DNA from: DATHTS01 sp965219305
GTDB taxonomy: Bacteria; Acidobacteriota; Blastocatellia; Pyrinomonadales; Pyrinomonadaceae
NCBI GenBank assembly: GCA_965219305.1
Contig: OZ244725.1
Span: forward strand, 3,410,001-3,474,000
Direction: 5' to 3'
Length of the DNA stretch: 64,000 bases
The notes beneath the pieces were generated by a model. It was not told where the DNA came from. It saw nothing but the letters and a program-made list of their open reading frames with translations, and searched no databases. Each line of letters opens with the position of its first letter. The stretch's first letter is position 1. The translations under genes were made by a program, and so were the position numbers. Positions 34,235 to 42,871 of the stretch are shown here, piece after piece.

Positions 34235-34248
34235 TGCGCCCTGGCGCA
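34235..34248 (-). promoter_or_regulatory. Short hairpin in the carD leader
   Basis: TGCGCC and GGCGCA pair perfectly around a two-base loop. It lies about 40 bases before the carD start in the transcribed leader. It could affect stability or translation of the carD mRNA; no T run follows, so it is not a terminator. Confidence 0.45.
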
Positions 34249-34296
34249 AAACAAAAAATAAAAACGGTTTGTGAATTAATTGCTCAAGTTATTTAT

Positions 34297-34325
34297 ATTA
34301 TACCACAAAAATTAGATTTTTTGAA
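34297..34325 (-). promoter_or_regulatory. carD: Probable carD promoter
   Basis: Read on the minus strand, TATAAT (34297-34302) is preceded by TTCAAA (34320-34325) with 17 bases between, a good match to a sigma-70 promoter. It gives a leader of roughly 95 bases. Confidence 0.55.
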
Positions 34326-34482
34326 GTAACAAAATAATATAACTAATTTATTCAAAACATTACACTTAAATAAACAAGAAAAAAAATCATAACCTGCCAA
34401 AAATACAGAATTCCGAGAAAAAATATTTCCACGGCAATTTGACCGAAAAGGTGTGAACATTTAACATCTAAAAGTGCTTTAT

Positions 34483-34556
34483 GCTCTCGTAGCTCAGCTG
34501 GATAGAGCAACAGCCTTCTAAGCTGTGGGTCGCAGGTTCGAGTCCTGCCGAGGGCG
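34483..34556 (+). tRNA. tRNA-Arg (anticodon TCT)
   Basis: A 74-base cloverleaf. The acceptor arms GCTCTCG and CGAGGGC pair throughout (one G-T), the D arm is GCTC/GAGC, the anticodon arm ACAGC/GCTGT frames the loop CTTCTAA (anticodon TCT, Arg AGA), and the T arm GCAGG/CCTGC frames TTCGAGT. The discriminator is G and no CCA is encoded. No integrase or attachment-site duplication is seen near its 3' end. Confidence 0.96.
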
Positions 34557-34567
34557 TTTTTTATTGA

Positions 34568-34645
34568 TGCCGCACAATTTATAACTCTTTATTTATTGAT
34601 CGGAAAATTCCGGTTTGTAAATTGATTGTTATAAGTTGTGCGGCA
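34568..34645. repeat. Large hairpin after tRNA-Arg
   Basis: TGCCGCACAATTTATAAC pairs with GTTATAAGTTGTGCGGCA (one internal mismatch pair) around a 42-base loop that itself holds CGGAA/TTCCG. TTTTA follows the right arm. It may terminate the tRNA transcript and lies 75 bases before the next gene. Confidence 0.75.
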
Positions 34646-34719
34646 TTTTATTTATTTTGACTAAATTAGATTTGTAAAATTTTTAGCGGCTGAATAAAAT
34701 TAACGATAAGGAAAATATT

Positions 34720-35067
34720 ATGAAAATCGAACTTACAAAACTTGCACACGCCCGCTCAGGCGACAAAGGCGACACGGCGAATGTCGGTCTGATCGCGTTG
34801 AAAGATGAATTTTATCCGATTTTGGAAAGGGAAATTACAGCGGAAAAAGTAAAAGCGCATTTCGGCGAAATTGTAAAAGGCGAGGTCGAGCGTTTTGAAC
34901 TTCCGAATTTGAAAGCGTTGAATTTTCTTCTGCACGAATCGCTCGGCGGTGGCGGAACTTTGTCGTTAATGACTGACGCACAAGGGAAGACTTTTTCGAC
35001 GGCTCTGCTTCGTATGTATATTGAAATCCCGGATAATGAAGCCGCAGATATTGGCTTAACAGCCTAA
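34720..35067 (+). CDS. AtuA-like ferredoxin-fold domain protein
   Basis: A 115-residue protein whose LAHARSGDKGDTANVGLIA and ELPNLKALNFLLHESLGGGG segments match the small C-terminal domain of AtuA/DUF1446 proteins, seen here as a stand-alone gene. Such free domains occur next to acyl-CoA metabolism genes; here the neighbours are a tRNA and a desaturase gene. Function is unknown. A perfect 22-bp terminator stem follows. Confidence 0.75.
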   Translation: MKIELTKLAHARSGDKGDTANVGLIALKDEFYPILEREITAEKVKAHFGEIVKGEVERFELPNLKALNFLLHESLGGGGTLSLMTDAQGKTFSTALLRMYIEIPDNEAADIGLTA

Positions 35068-35072
35068 AAATT

Positions 35073-35123
35073 AAAACAAAATGAGTTTACCGAATTGTAT
35101 TTTCGGTAAACTCATTTTGTTTT
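35073..35123. terminator. Perfect 22-bp stem terminator (two-way)
   Basis: AAAACAAAATGAGTTTACC extended by GAA (35073-35094) pairs exactly with 35102-35123 around a 7-base loop. The A-rich 5' and T-rich 3' edges make it a typical two-way terminator between the AtuA-like gene and the convergent desaturase gene. Confidence 0.9.
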
Positions 35124-35158
35124 GATTTATTCTCTTGATCCTGAAGTTATAATTTCTG

Positions 35159-36022
35159 CTATTTGCCGTCTTCCATACGATACTCATAAACATTACTTGC
35201 CAGACCTAACTTCTCAAGAATCTTGATTTGAATCCAGTTCTGGTCAAATTCTTTCCAGGTCAGACCGTGACGCGCCGAACGCGGATGAGCGTGATGATTA
35301 TTGTGCCAACCTTCGCCGAATGCGACGAGAGCGACAAGCAGATTATTCGTCGAAGTATCACGGCTTTCGAAACGACGCGATCCCCAAGTGTGCGTGATTG
35401 AGTTTACAAACCACGTCGAATGCCATCCCCAGACGATGCGAAGGAAAACTCCCCAGAAAACCATTCCCCAACCGCCAATGAAAAATAATGCGACGGCAAG
35501 CAAAACTGTCGGAACCCAATAAAATCTCGACATCACGACGTGAACACGGTCTCTAAGCAAATCCGGCACGTATTTTTGCAGAATTTCCGGCGGTTGTTCC
35601 TGCGAAGTTCCTTTGAAAATCCAACCGATGTGCGCCCAATAATTTCCTTCGATCGGCGAATGCGGATCTTTATCGGTATCTGTAAACGCGTGATGAATGC
35701 GATGTGTCGCCACCCATTTGATCTGCGAAGCCTGAAGCGCGAGAACGCCGAAAAAAGCCAGCGTATATTCGACCCATTTCGGAGTTTTAAAACCTTGATG
35801 CGTCAATTGACGATGAAAACCCAAACCTATTCCGAGACTTCCCGCAACCCACCATAAAAGTAAAAACACGGCGAGATTCGTCCACGAAAAAGTAAAAAAC
35901 GCTCCGACCGCCAAAACATGAAAAGCCGCGACAAAAAATATCGTGTCCCAATTAAGCGATTTGGTATCGGTTTTGCGCCCTGCCGCTTCAACCTGCTGAT
36001 TTAATTCAATAACATTTTGCAT
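35159..36022 (-). CDS. Acyl-CoA/acyl-lipid delta-9 fatty acid desaturase
   Basis: A 287-residue membrane desaturase. The three histidine boxes that bind the di-iron centre are HRQLTH, HRIHH and HNNHH. Hydrophobic segments flank them in the usual two-pairs layout. It would introduce a cis double bond in membrane acyl chains and adjust fluidity. The ATG at 36022 fits the family N-terminus better than the longer frame, and GGGGAT lies upstream. Confidence 0.92.
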   Translation of the reverse strand: MQNVIELNQQVEAAGRKTDTKSLNWDTIFFVAAFHVLAVGAFFTFSWTNLAVFLLLWWVAGSLGIGLGFHRQLTHQGFKTPKWVEYTLAFFGVLALQASQIKWVATHRIHHAFTDTDKDPHSPIEGNYWAHIGWIFKGTSQEQPPEILQKYVPDLLRDRVHVVMSRFYWVPTVLLAVALFFIGGWGMVFWGVFLRIVWGWHSTWFVNSITHTWGSRRFESRDTSTNNLLVALVAFGEGWHNNHHAHPRSARHGLTWKEFDQNWIQIKILEKLGLASNVYEYRMEDGK

Positions 36023-36195
36023 AATAATAATAAATCCCCTGTTAAAATAAAATAAAATCCGAGCGTAATCCACACCCGCAAATATAATCCTAACAGGTTT
36101 TTGCGGCTTCAATTGTAAGATTTTTGTAAGAGTATTTTCACGCTGATTTTTCAAGTATTTCAGGCAACAATTTTCTTGTCGGGCGAAAATTTGTT

Positions 36196-36224
36196 TATAA
36201 TCGAAAAAGTTATTTTCAAGGAGG
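36196..36224 (+). promoter_or_regulatory. -10 box and ribosome binding site of the hydrolase gene
   Basis: TATAAT at 36196-36201 and a strong AAGGAGG at 36218-36224 precede the ATG at 36240. The spacing from AAGGAGG to the ATG is about 15 bases, longer than usual, but no nearer start exists in frame. A convincing -35 box was not found. Confidence 0.5.
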
Positions 36225-36239
36225 AATTTTAAATAATTT

Positions 36240-36914
36240 ATGAAAACCGAAACACTAAACTTTGAATCAGTCGGCGGCGCGACGACCGCTTATGTGGTGA
36301 TGCCCGACGACGTTACCGAAGACACGAAAGCCGTCGTTCTTATCCACGAATGGTGGGGATTAGCCGATCACATCAAAGACATCGCCGGACGTTACGCCGA
36401 CGAAGGTTTTATCTGTATCGCGCCGGATTTGTACTATGGCAAAGTTACGAAAGACAAAGAAGAAGCGGCGCAGTTAATGAGCGATCTCGAAACTGAAGAC
36501 GGTTTGGCTACTATCCAACACGCAATTACCGAAGCGCGCGAGAAATACGGTAACGAACATTACGGAATCACGGGCTATTGTATGGGCGGAACTTTCGCGT
36601 TCCAAGCGATTTGTCATCTCGAAGAAGGCTTGAAAGGCGCGGCGGTTTTTTACGGCGATGTGCCGAAAGAAGACGAATTGAAAAACTTAAAAGCTCCGGT
36701 TTTATTTATTTCGGGCAAAAAAGATGAATGGATCAACCCGGAAAAAGTCGGCAATCTCGAAAAATCCGCCGAAGAATTTTCTTTGCCGATCAAATCGGTC
36801 AAGTATGATGCCGATCACGCATTTTTCAACGACACACGACCGCAGGTTTACGACGAGCAAGCGGCGAAAGATGCTTGGGAAAAAGTAATTTCGTTTTTTA
36901 ATGAGAATTTGTAA
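36240..36914 (+). CDS. Dienelactone hydrolase family protein
   Basis: A 224-residue alpha/beta hydrolase. IHEWWGLADHIKDIA carries the conserved Glu near the nucleophile, GYCMGG holds the nucleophilic Cys114, and ISGKKDEWINPE and ADHAFFND supply Asp and His. Such enzymes open dienelactones in aromatic catabolism or cleave other esters. No aromatic-degradation genes are near, so the substrate is unknown. Confidence 0.88.
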   Translation: MKTETLNFESVGGATTAYVVMPDDVTEDTKAVVLIHEWWGLADHIKDIAGRYADEGFICIAPDLYYGKVTKDKEEAAQLMSDLETEDGLATIQHAITEAREKYGNEHYGITGYCMGGTFAFQAICHLEEGLKGAAVFYGDVPKEDELKNLKAPVLFISGKKDEWINPEKVGNLEKSAEEFSLPIKSVKYDADHAFFNDTRPQVYDEQAAKDAWEKVISFFNENL

Positions 36915-36964
36915 AAGTTTAAATTGCATTGAGTGATTTTGAAATTAATTTACTTTCATTTATC

Positions 36965-37003
36965 AAAGAACTAACTGATTTTTAAAAGGTCAGTTAGTTC
37001 TTT
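36965..37003. terminator. Terminator between hydrolase and PfkB genes
   Basis: AAAGAACTAACTGA (36965-36978) pairs with TCAGTTAGTTCTTT (36990-37003) around an 11-base loop, followed by TT. The left arm contains the stop codon of the convergent PfkB gene, so the stem works at the end of both transcripts. Confidence 0.85.
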
Positions 37004-37909
37004 TTCATTCGGCAACGATGTTCTCGCGCCGATTGCGCGGCATTTTAGAGCGGCGATGGCATTTGCTGTCCTTGCTGCTTCTTCAATTGATTCACCATTT
37101 AAAAATCCGTATATAAAACCCGCACGAAATGAATCGCCTGCGCCGGTCGTATCTTTGCAGCCGTTCGGAACTGTAAAACCTTTTGTTTCGATAAATTTGT
37201 TCTCACACAAAATTAAAGAACCTCTTTCGCCTAAAGTCATTCCGACAATCGGGCAATCGAAATAGGATTTTAATTTTTCCAAACCTTTTCTGCGTTCTTT
37301 AATACCGAATAATTTTTCAGGAAAATCTTCCGACGCGATCATAATATCAACGAGCGGCAAAACTTTTTCGATATTTTCAAAATCATTGTCCACATCAATC
37401 GAAACAATCGTATTTTCCGCTTTCGCACGTTCCGCCATTTTCAGGCAGGCGAGCGCGTCGTGCGGCGTAAAATGCAGAACTTTTCCGAGCGTGGCAGCTT
37501 CGACGGGCGCGTCAATTTCCGAATAACTTAATTTTTCATCACGATTCCAGATAACTGTGCGTTCGCCGTTTCGCTCATCAATAATTATAAAAGCGATCTG
37601 CGTTCGCGCGCCCGAAATTTTTTCGGCGAATACCAAATTGACATTTTCATTTTCTAAAGTCTGCCAACCGAAATCGCCGGCTTCGTCATTGCCGAAACGT
37701 CCGGCGTAAGCGGTTTTCATTCCCAGACGCGAAAGTCCGACCATCGCCGTCGCAATTTCGCCGCCCGCCGCTTGAACATAATCGTTCAGCGCAATTTTTG
37801 AATTAAATGCCGGATATTCAGGAACTTGTATCAAAAAATCAACTGCATTCGTGCCGAAACCGACGACATCAAACCGTTTGTTTTCGGACGTTTTGAAAGG
37901 AAAATTCAT
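36971..37909 (-). CDS. PfkB-family carbohydrate kinase
   Basis: A 312-residue ribokinase-fold kinase. GGEIATAMVGLSRLG is the substrate/signature-1 region and NGCKDTTGAGDSFRAGF is PfkB signature 2 with the catalytic Asp. The sugar or nucleoside substrate cannot be told. The ATG at 37909 is preferred over an upstream start at 38053, which would overlap the divergent LysW-like gene. Confidence 0.88.
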   Translation of the reverse strand: MNFPFKTSENKRFDVVGFGTNAVDFLIQVPEYPAFNSKIALNDYVQAAGGEIATAMVGLSRLGMKTAYAGRFGNDEAGDFGWQTLENENVNLVFAEKISGARTQIAFIIIDERNGERTVIWNRDEKLSYSEIDAPVEAATLGKVLHFTPHDALACLKMAERAKAENTIVSIDVDNDFENIEKVLPLVDIMIASEDFPEKLFGIKERRKGLEKLKSYFDCPIVGMTLGERGSLILCENKFIETKGFTVPNGCKDTTGAGDSFRAGFIYGFLNGESIEEAARTANAIAALKCRAIGARTSLPNEKELTDLLKIS

Positions 37910-38046
37910 AGCTTGTAATTTTTTAAACCATCGCTCTTGACCAAATCGTTCGTAAAGAGTTAGATTGAAAAAAGTTTGGAAATTCTCACGCCCATTAGTC
38001 GCGTGAAACGCAGTAGATTTTACATAATTACAAGGAGATTTAGAAA

Positions 38047-38250
38047 ATGCCAACAGCAGTTTGTCCCGAATGTGAAGAAGATGTTTATGTTGATCCCGAA
38101 ACCGAGCAGGGCGAAATTGTTTCCTGTGACGAATGCGGTTCGGATTTGGAAGTTGTCGGACTCGACCCCGTCGAATTAGACCCTTATGACGGAAGCGACA
38201 ATTTTGATGATGATGATGATGATTTTGACGATGATGACGATGATTTTTAA
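38047..38250 (+). CDS. LysW-like zinc-ribbon protein with poly-Asp tail
   Basis: A 67-residue protein. Residues 1-45 are close to LysW: CPECEED (Cys6/Cys9), SCDECGSDLEVVGLDPVEL (Cys27/Cys30). LysW is an amino-group carrier in lysine/arginine synthesis and its C-terminal Glu is the attachment point. Here the tail is instead a run of Asp broken by Phe and ends in Phe, encoded by GAT repeats, so classical carrier function is unlikely. AAGGAGA is well placed before the ATG. No LysX/LysZ genes are present. Confidence 0.78.
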   Translation: MPTAVCPECEEDVYVDPETEQGEIVSCDECGSDLEVVGLDPVELDPYDGSDNFDDDDDDFDDDDDDF

Positions 38251-38315
38251 CAAATTATCTGATTATCAATAAATCAAAAAACAAATTGTTAGTTAAACCG
38301 ATGAGAAATCGAAGT

Positions 38316-39290
38316 TTATTGAACCCGGTATTCGACACGATTTTGCTTGATATTGTAATGTTCAGATGTTTCGATCCGAACGCGATGCGGTTTACCATCG
38401 CGTTTTTTTTCTGTGTCGGGATAAAAAGCGAGCGCATAGGAAGCGGTAATTTCTTCGGCTAATTCTTTAAACAGCGATTCAAAGTTATTAGTCGTAGCGT
38501 AAAAAGTTTTTCCGCCGGTTTTATCAATCAAACCGCTCGCTTCAAGCGGCGTGAGAAGCGGTTTTTTGCTGAATTGAAGACGAGAAAATGACGGCAGGAG
38601 AACGCCGTAAACGGTAGTTTCCGCATTATTCGAGCGTTCGATGACGGTTTCCGGCGCAACCGTGTCGCCGACCGGAAAACCGTCGGTAATTAAAATTACA
38701 GCGCGGCGCGGAATTTTATTCCCGATAGAAGGCGGTGATTTTTTCTTTAAAAGCCGAACCGCATCATCAACGGCATCGTAAGCGTGAGTCGAAAGTCCGT
38801 CCTGATCGCGCAGAATTTTATCGAAAGTTTTCTCCAGTTTGTCGCGCCGATTTGTAAAAGACTGCACTGTTTTTACGCGCATCCCGAAAGTCATAACTGC
38901 AAAATAAGACTGATAATCAGCCAGACGATCAACGAAATTTTGTAGAGCAATTTGAAGTTGTTTAAGTTCTCTTTCGGTCATACTTCCCGAAACATCGAGT
39001 GCAAAAATCAGGGAAAGCGGTCGTGTATCTTTTTTAACGGGTTCAAAAAAATCAATTTTCCGCTCAACGCCGTCTTCAAAAACGCGAAAATCATCAGCTT
39101 TTAATCCGCGCACAGGATTTCCGTCTTTGTCCGTTACCGAAACTTCAAATGAAACGAGTTCGGTGTCAACTTTAATAACATCGTCTGAATTTTGTGAAAA
39201 AACCGTCTGCGTCAAACTGAATGCGGCGAACAGTATTACAAACGCATATCTTAATAAATCTGAATTTTGAAATCTGAATTTTGAAATCAT
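38316..39290 (-). CDS. Secreted VWA protein (VWFA-related, acidobacterial type)
   Basis: A 324-residue exported protein. After the signal peptide (cleavage near FSQ, about residue 33) comes a VTDKDGNPVRGLKADDFRVFEDG block and then a von Willebrand A domain with MIDAS LDVSGSMTE. This order is the VWFA-related family that is abundant in Acidobacteriota. Ligand or partner unknown. The first codons are made of repeated TTCAAAATTCAGAT words. It overlaps the upstream CBM9-like gene by 4 bases. Confidence 0.85.
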   Translation of the reverse strand: MISKFRFQNSDLLRYAFVILFAAFSLTQTVFSQNSDDVIKVDTELVSFEVSVTDKDGNPVRGLKADDFRVFEDGVERKIDFFEPVKKDTRPLSLIFALDVSGSMTERELKQLQIALQNFVDRLADYQSYFAVMTFGMRVKTVQSFTNRRDKLEKTFDKILRDQDGLSTHAYDAVDDAVRLLKKKSPPSIGNKIPRRAVILITDGFPVGDTVAPETVIERSNNAETTVYGVLLPSFSRLQFSKKPLLTPLEASGLIDKTGGKTFYATTNNFESLFKELAEEITASYALAFYPDTEKKRDGKPHRVRIETSEHYNIKQNRVEYRVQ

Positions 39291-39925
39291 CGTATAAACT
39301 CAAAATAACCGAATTTATCAGGAACGTGAAAATCAGGTTGGGCAGTTTCAGTCGGCTGCCAAGCCAGATAACCGCGAGTTTTTCCGCTTCCGACACAGCG
39401 AAACAAATTTCCGCGCCAAACATCACCCGCCGCCGGTTTTTTTCCAAAGGCGTTCCACTGTATTTTTATCATTGCCTGAATTCCATTTTGTAAAATCCGC
39501 GCGGAAACTTTCATTCCCGAACTATAACTGAAATCCGGCTGACGTTCGCCGTTTGGCAAAATCTGCATTTTCAAATCGAGCCATTCTCCGGTCGGTGCAA
39601 CTTCAAACTCGAAATAGCGGCGAATATCTTCCGCATCCGGCGCGACGAAAATTTCAAAAACATCGCGCTCCCAAAGTCTTTCGTTTTTTTTTGTTAAATC
39701 CGTCTTAGAGTTTACATTCAGGAATTCTTCCTGATTTCCCGCGAATTTTATCAAAAATGAATTTTCAGTCCAAGCCATTTGAACTTCAGATTTCCTGGCG
39801 TTTGCGGCTGATTCGCCTGACCAGTAATTTTTTATCTCGATTTTAGAACAATTTTTCCAAAATTCGTTATCAAAATCGCTGACGCTTAAATCTTCACTGC
39901 TATATGAAACCTTTGCTGTCTTCAT
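39287..39925 (-). CDS. CBM9-like (carbohydrate-binding family 9) protein
   Basis: A 212-residue protein without signal peptide. The blocks WERDVFEIFVAPDAEDIRRY, YFEFEVAPTGEWLDLKM and DVWRGNLFRCVG are typical of the CBM9-like fold found in many bacterial carbohydrate-related proteins. The ATG at 39925 was chosen; a GTG at 39949 would add eight residues. Its TGA overlaps the VWA gene's ATG, indicating one transcript. Confidence 0.75.
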   Translation of the reverse strand: MKTAKVSYSSEDLSVSDFDNEFWKNCSKIEIKNYWSGESAANARKSEVQMAWTENSFLIKFAGNQEEFLNVNSKTDLTKKNERLWERDVFEIFVAPDAEDIRRYFEFEVAPTGEWLDLKMQILPNGERQPDFSYSSGMKVSARILQNGIQAMIKIQWNAFGKKPAAGDVWRGNLFRCVGSGKTRGYLAWQPTETAQPDFHVPDKFGYFEFIR

Positions 39926-40092
39926 CGTTGTCTGGAAAAGTTCGTTCACTTTGAACGGATACTATCAAAATGAACGGTCAGTTTGATAGATTTTATCACA
40001 TTTCGCATTTATTAAGATGTTTTGGTTGAGTGAATCCGCACTTTTATGAAAATTGAGTGTGGCATAGAAGTTGAATTCGCCCATATAGGCGA

Positions 40093-40125
40093 TTGACACT
40101 TGATTATCATAGTCAAGCCTATAAC
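40093..40125 (+). promoter_or_regulatory. Promoter with near-palindromic spacer
   Basis: TTGACA (40093-40098) and TATAAC (40120-40125) are separated by 21 bases filled with CTTGATTATCATAGTCAAG (40099-40117), which is nearly its own complement. Long spacers with a dyad are seen in promoters controlled by MerR-type activators. The ATG of the HD-GYP/GGDEF gene follows 9 bases later. Confidence 0.4.
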
Positions 40126-40133
40126 TTAGAAAA

Positions 40134-42674
40134 ATGAAGCTAAATCTCGCCGGACTTAATCGGCAAACAAAAATTTTCTGGTTCGGAATGCTCTCCTCGG
40201 CAATCATTGCCTTCGGTGTTTCTATTTCTCAATCGTTAAATTTTTCCGTTCAGCATTTTATAACGCTGGCGGTCGCGGGTATCATTGTCGCGATTGTCAA
40301 CCAACATCAATTTACAGTGCCGGGAACGCAGGCAAAAATGACCATCGGAGAACTCGCCGCATTTTGGGGAATTCTCTGGCTCGGCATTCCGGGCGGCATT
40401 TTCCTTGCTATTATTGCTTCTTCGGCAGCACTAGTAAGCTCGAGAAAAAATTCCGAGAAACAAATTTTCGACATTTTTCAAAATGCCGCCGCAACGCTTG
40501 CCGCAGGTTTCGCTTTTTATTTTGTATTACATCAGTTCGGAGAATTTAGCGAAACAAAAGTAGCCGAAAATCCGGTCGCTCTGAGCGCACTTCTGGCGGC
40601 GATAGGTTTGATGGTCTTAGTTCATTATGTTTCTACAATTTTGATAACATCGGTTTACATCAGTTTGCAGGAAAGTTACCTGTCTTTCGGTAATTATAAA
40701 AAAAATGCGCTTTGGAAAGGCTTAAACTATGTAATTGCATTGGTTGCCGCCGCTATTCTGCATTTTTCCTTTTTAAAGTTCGATCTGAAATTAGGTTGGA
40801 TTTTGCTGCCGATTGCAGTTGCCGGACATTTCGCTTATAAAATTCATCTTTCGCGCCTTGAGCAAAAAACAAAAGAAGTTCTTGAAGCCAGCCGCGTTCA
40901 TCTTGCGACGGTCGAAGCATTGGCGACGGCGATTGATGCGCGCGACCAAGTCGGCATCGGTCACGTTCGCCGCACACAAATTTACGCCGTCGGCATCGGC
41001 GAAGTTCTGGGTTTATCTGAAAAAGAACTCAGCGCACTCGAAACCGGCGCACTTCTCCACGACATCGGAAAACTTGCCGTTCCCGATCATATTCTAAATA
41101 AACCCGGAAGACTTACGCCCGCCGAAATGGAAAAGATGAAAATTCACGCTTCGGTCGGTGCGTCAATTCTCGAAAAGGTCGGGTTTAATTATCCGGTCGT
41201 GCCGACTGTCAAACATCATCACGAAATGTGGGACGGCACGGGTTATCCCGAAGGTTTGAAGGGCGAAAATATTCCTTTGACATCACGTATTTTAGCCGTT
41301 GCCGATGTTTTCGATTCGCTGCGCGGAGCGCGACCGTTTCGTCCGGCGGTTTCGCGTGATGATGCGAGAAAACAACTGCTTCACGGTGCGGGAACGCAGT
41401 TCGACCCGAAAATCGTGGATGTTTTTCTGCGAAATATGCGAAAGTTTGAAGACCGCATCGAAAGTAAAGATCTGGCTTACAGTTTTGATAACGAAAACGG
41501 CAATCTATACACCGGCGATCAAACTCAACAGCAAGGTTTTGTCCAACAGATTAAAAGTGCAAACCGCGAAGTTTTCACACTTTACGAACTCGCTAAAGTT
41601 TTCAGCGCATCATTGAGTTTAGAAGATACTCTTTCGCTGTTCGTCAAAAAAATCGGCGAGCTTATCCCGTTCAATAGTTGTGCAGTTTATTTAATGAACG
41701 AAGACGGAAGTTCCGCGCAAACCGCTTACGCCAAAGGCAAAAACAGCACTGTGTTAATGAACAAAAAGGTGAAAGTAGGCGAAGGAGTTACAGGATATGT
41801 CTTGAAAAAACGCGAAGCCGTTTATGACTACAGTCCCGGTTTGGATTTTTCAGGCGGTCAGCAAAAACTCGCCGAAGATTACACGGCGATGACATCTCTG
41901 CCATTAATCGCGGGCGATAAATTGCTCGGCGCGGTGTCGCTTTATTCGTGCGAACTTGAAAGTTACGGCGAAGAACATCTCCGGCTTCTGGAAGCCGTTT
42001 CGCGCATCGCGTCCGATACGATTTCCAAAGCCCAGCAGCACGCCGCCACCGAAACGATAGCGATGACCGATCCGATGACCGCTCTGCCAAATGCGAGAAG
42101 TCTGCATTTGCATTTTGAAAAAGAAATCGGACGCGCCAACCGTAAAGCGAGCGTTTTTCAAGTTTTGATGCTTGATCTCGACGGTTTTAAAGCCGTTAAT
42201 GACACCTTCGGACATAAATTCGGCGACGATATGCTTCGCGGAATTGCCGGAGTTTTGCTCGGACAGTTAAGAGATTACGACTTTTTAGCACGTTACGCGG
42301 GCGACGAATTTGTCGCTATCATTCCAGAAACGACGGGCGAAGCGGTCAGAGAATTATGTTTCCGTATGGAAAAAGCCGTCGCGGAATTCTCGCTTCCTGT
42401 CGGCGACGGCAGATTTGCCAAAGTCGGTGTCAGCATCGGTGCATCTTCGTATCCGCACAACGGCACATCGCTCGAAGACCTGCTCATCGCCGCCGATAAA
42501 ATGATGTATTCGGTCAAAGCCGAGCGCAAAGGAAACGGACAAAAACATCAATTACCAAGTTTAAATAACAACGACAACCAAGGAACGCCGGATTCGATCA
42601 AAAATGAAATGACGGAAAATAATTTCGTAGTCGAGTTAGACGAAAGCCACATTATTTCGGCGGCAATCAACTAA
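40134..42674 (+). CDS. Membrane HD-GYP / GAF / GGDEF signalling protein
   Basis: An 846-residue protein for cyclic di-GMP turnover. Residues 1-240 form about seven membrane helices. An HD-GYP phosphodiesterase domain follows, with HDIGK near 308 and HHHEMWDGTGYP near 363-374. A GAF sensor domain spans about 480-630, and a diguanylate cyclase domain follows with RYAGDEF near 721 (AGDEF is an accepted active variant). Synthesis and breakdown activities are thus joined in one chain, likely switched by the membrane or GAF input. The C-terminal 50 residues are polar and unassigned. Confidence 0.92.
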   Translation: MKLNLAGLNRQTKIFWFGMLSSAIIAFGVSISQSLNFSVQHFITLAVAGIIVAIVNQHQFTVPGTQAKMTIGELAAFWGILWLGIPGGIFLAIIASSAALVSSRKNSEKQIFDIFQNAAATLAAGFAFYFVLHQFGEFSETKVAENPVALSALLAAIGLMVLVHYVSTILITSVYISLQESYLSFGNYKKNALWKGLNYVIALVAAAILHFSFLKFDLKLGWILLPIAVAGHFAYKIHLSRLEQKTKEVLEASRVHLATVEALATAIDARDQVGIGHVRRTQIYAVGIGEVLGLSEKELSALETGALLHDIGKLAVPDHILNKPGRLTPAEMEKMKIHASVGASILEKVGFNYPVVPTVKHHHEMWDGTGYPEGLKGENIPLTSRILAVADVFDSLRGARPFRPAVSRDDARKQLLHGAGTQFDPKIVDVFLRNMRKFEDRIESKDLAYSFDNENGNLYTGDQTQQQGFVQQIKSANREVFTLYELAKVFSASLSLEDTLSLFVKKIGELIPFNSCAVYLMNEDGSSAQTAYAKGKNSTVLMNKKVKVGEGVTGYVLKKREAVYDYSPGLDFSGGQQKLAEDYTAMTSLPLIAGDKLLGAVSLYSCELESYGEEHLRLLEAVSRIASDTISKAQQHAATETIAMTDPMTALPNARSLHLHFEKEIGRANRKASVFQVLMLDLDGFKAVNDTFGHKFGDDMLRGIAGVLLGQLRDYDFLARYAGDEFVAIIPETTGEAVRELCFRMEKAVAEFSLPVGDGRFAKVGVSIGASSYPHNGTSLEDLLIAADKMMYSVKAERKGNGQKHQLPSLNNNDNQGTPDSIKNEMTENNFVVELDESHIISAAIN

Positions 42675-42871
42675 TAACTCACCTTACGCAATATAAGTAA
42701 AGTAGAATCTAGAATTTGTAAAAGATACATCCGAATTTTGACGGAGTTTCTTTTCACAAATCTGCTTTTGTCTTTTCAATTTTTATCTTCGATGCTAATT
42801 GCTTCTGTGATTTTCATTTTATTTTTACTATAATCAAAGTCTTGATTTATCCGAAAAATGAGATGTGATCT

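Noticed and set aside
34483..34720. tRNA-Arg as an integration site
   Set aside because: No integrase gene, no duplication of the tRNA 3' end and no composition change follow it.
38047..38250. LysW as evidence for AAA-type lysine synthesis here
   Set aside because: The carrier C-terminal Glu is absent and no LysX, LysZ, LysY or LysK genes are in the window.
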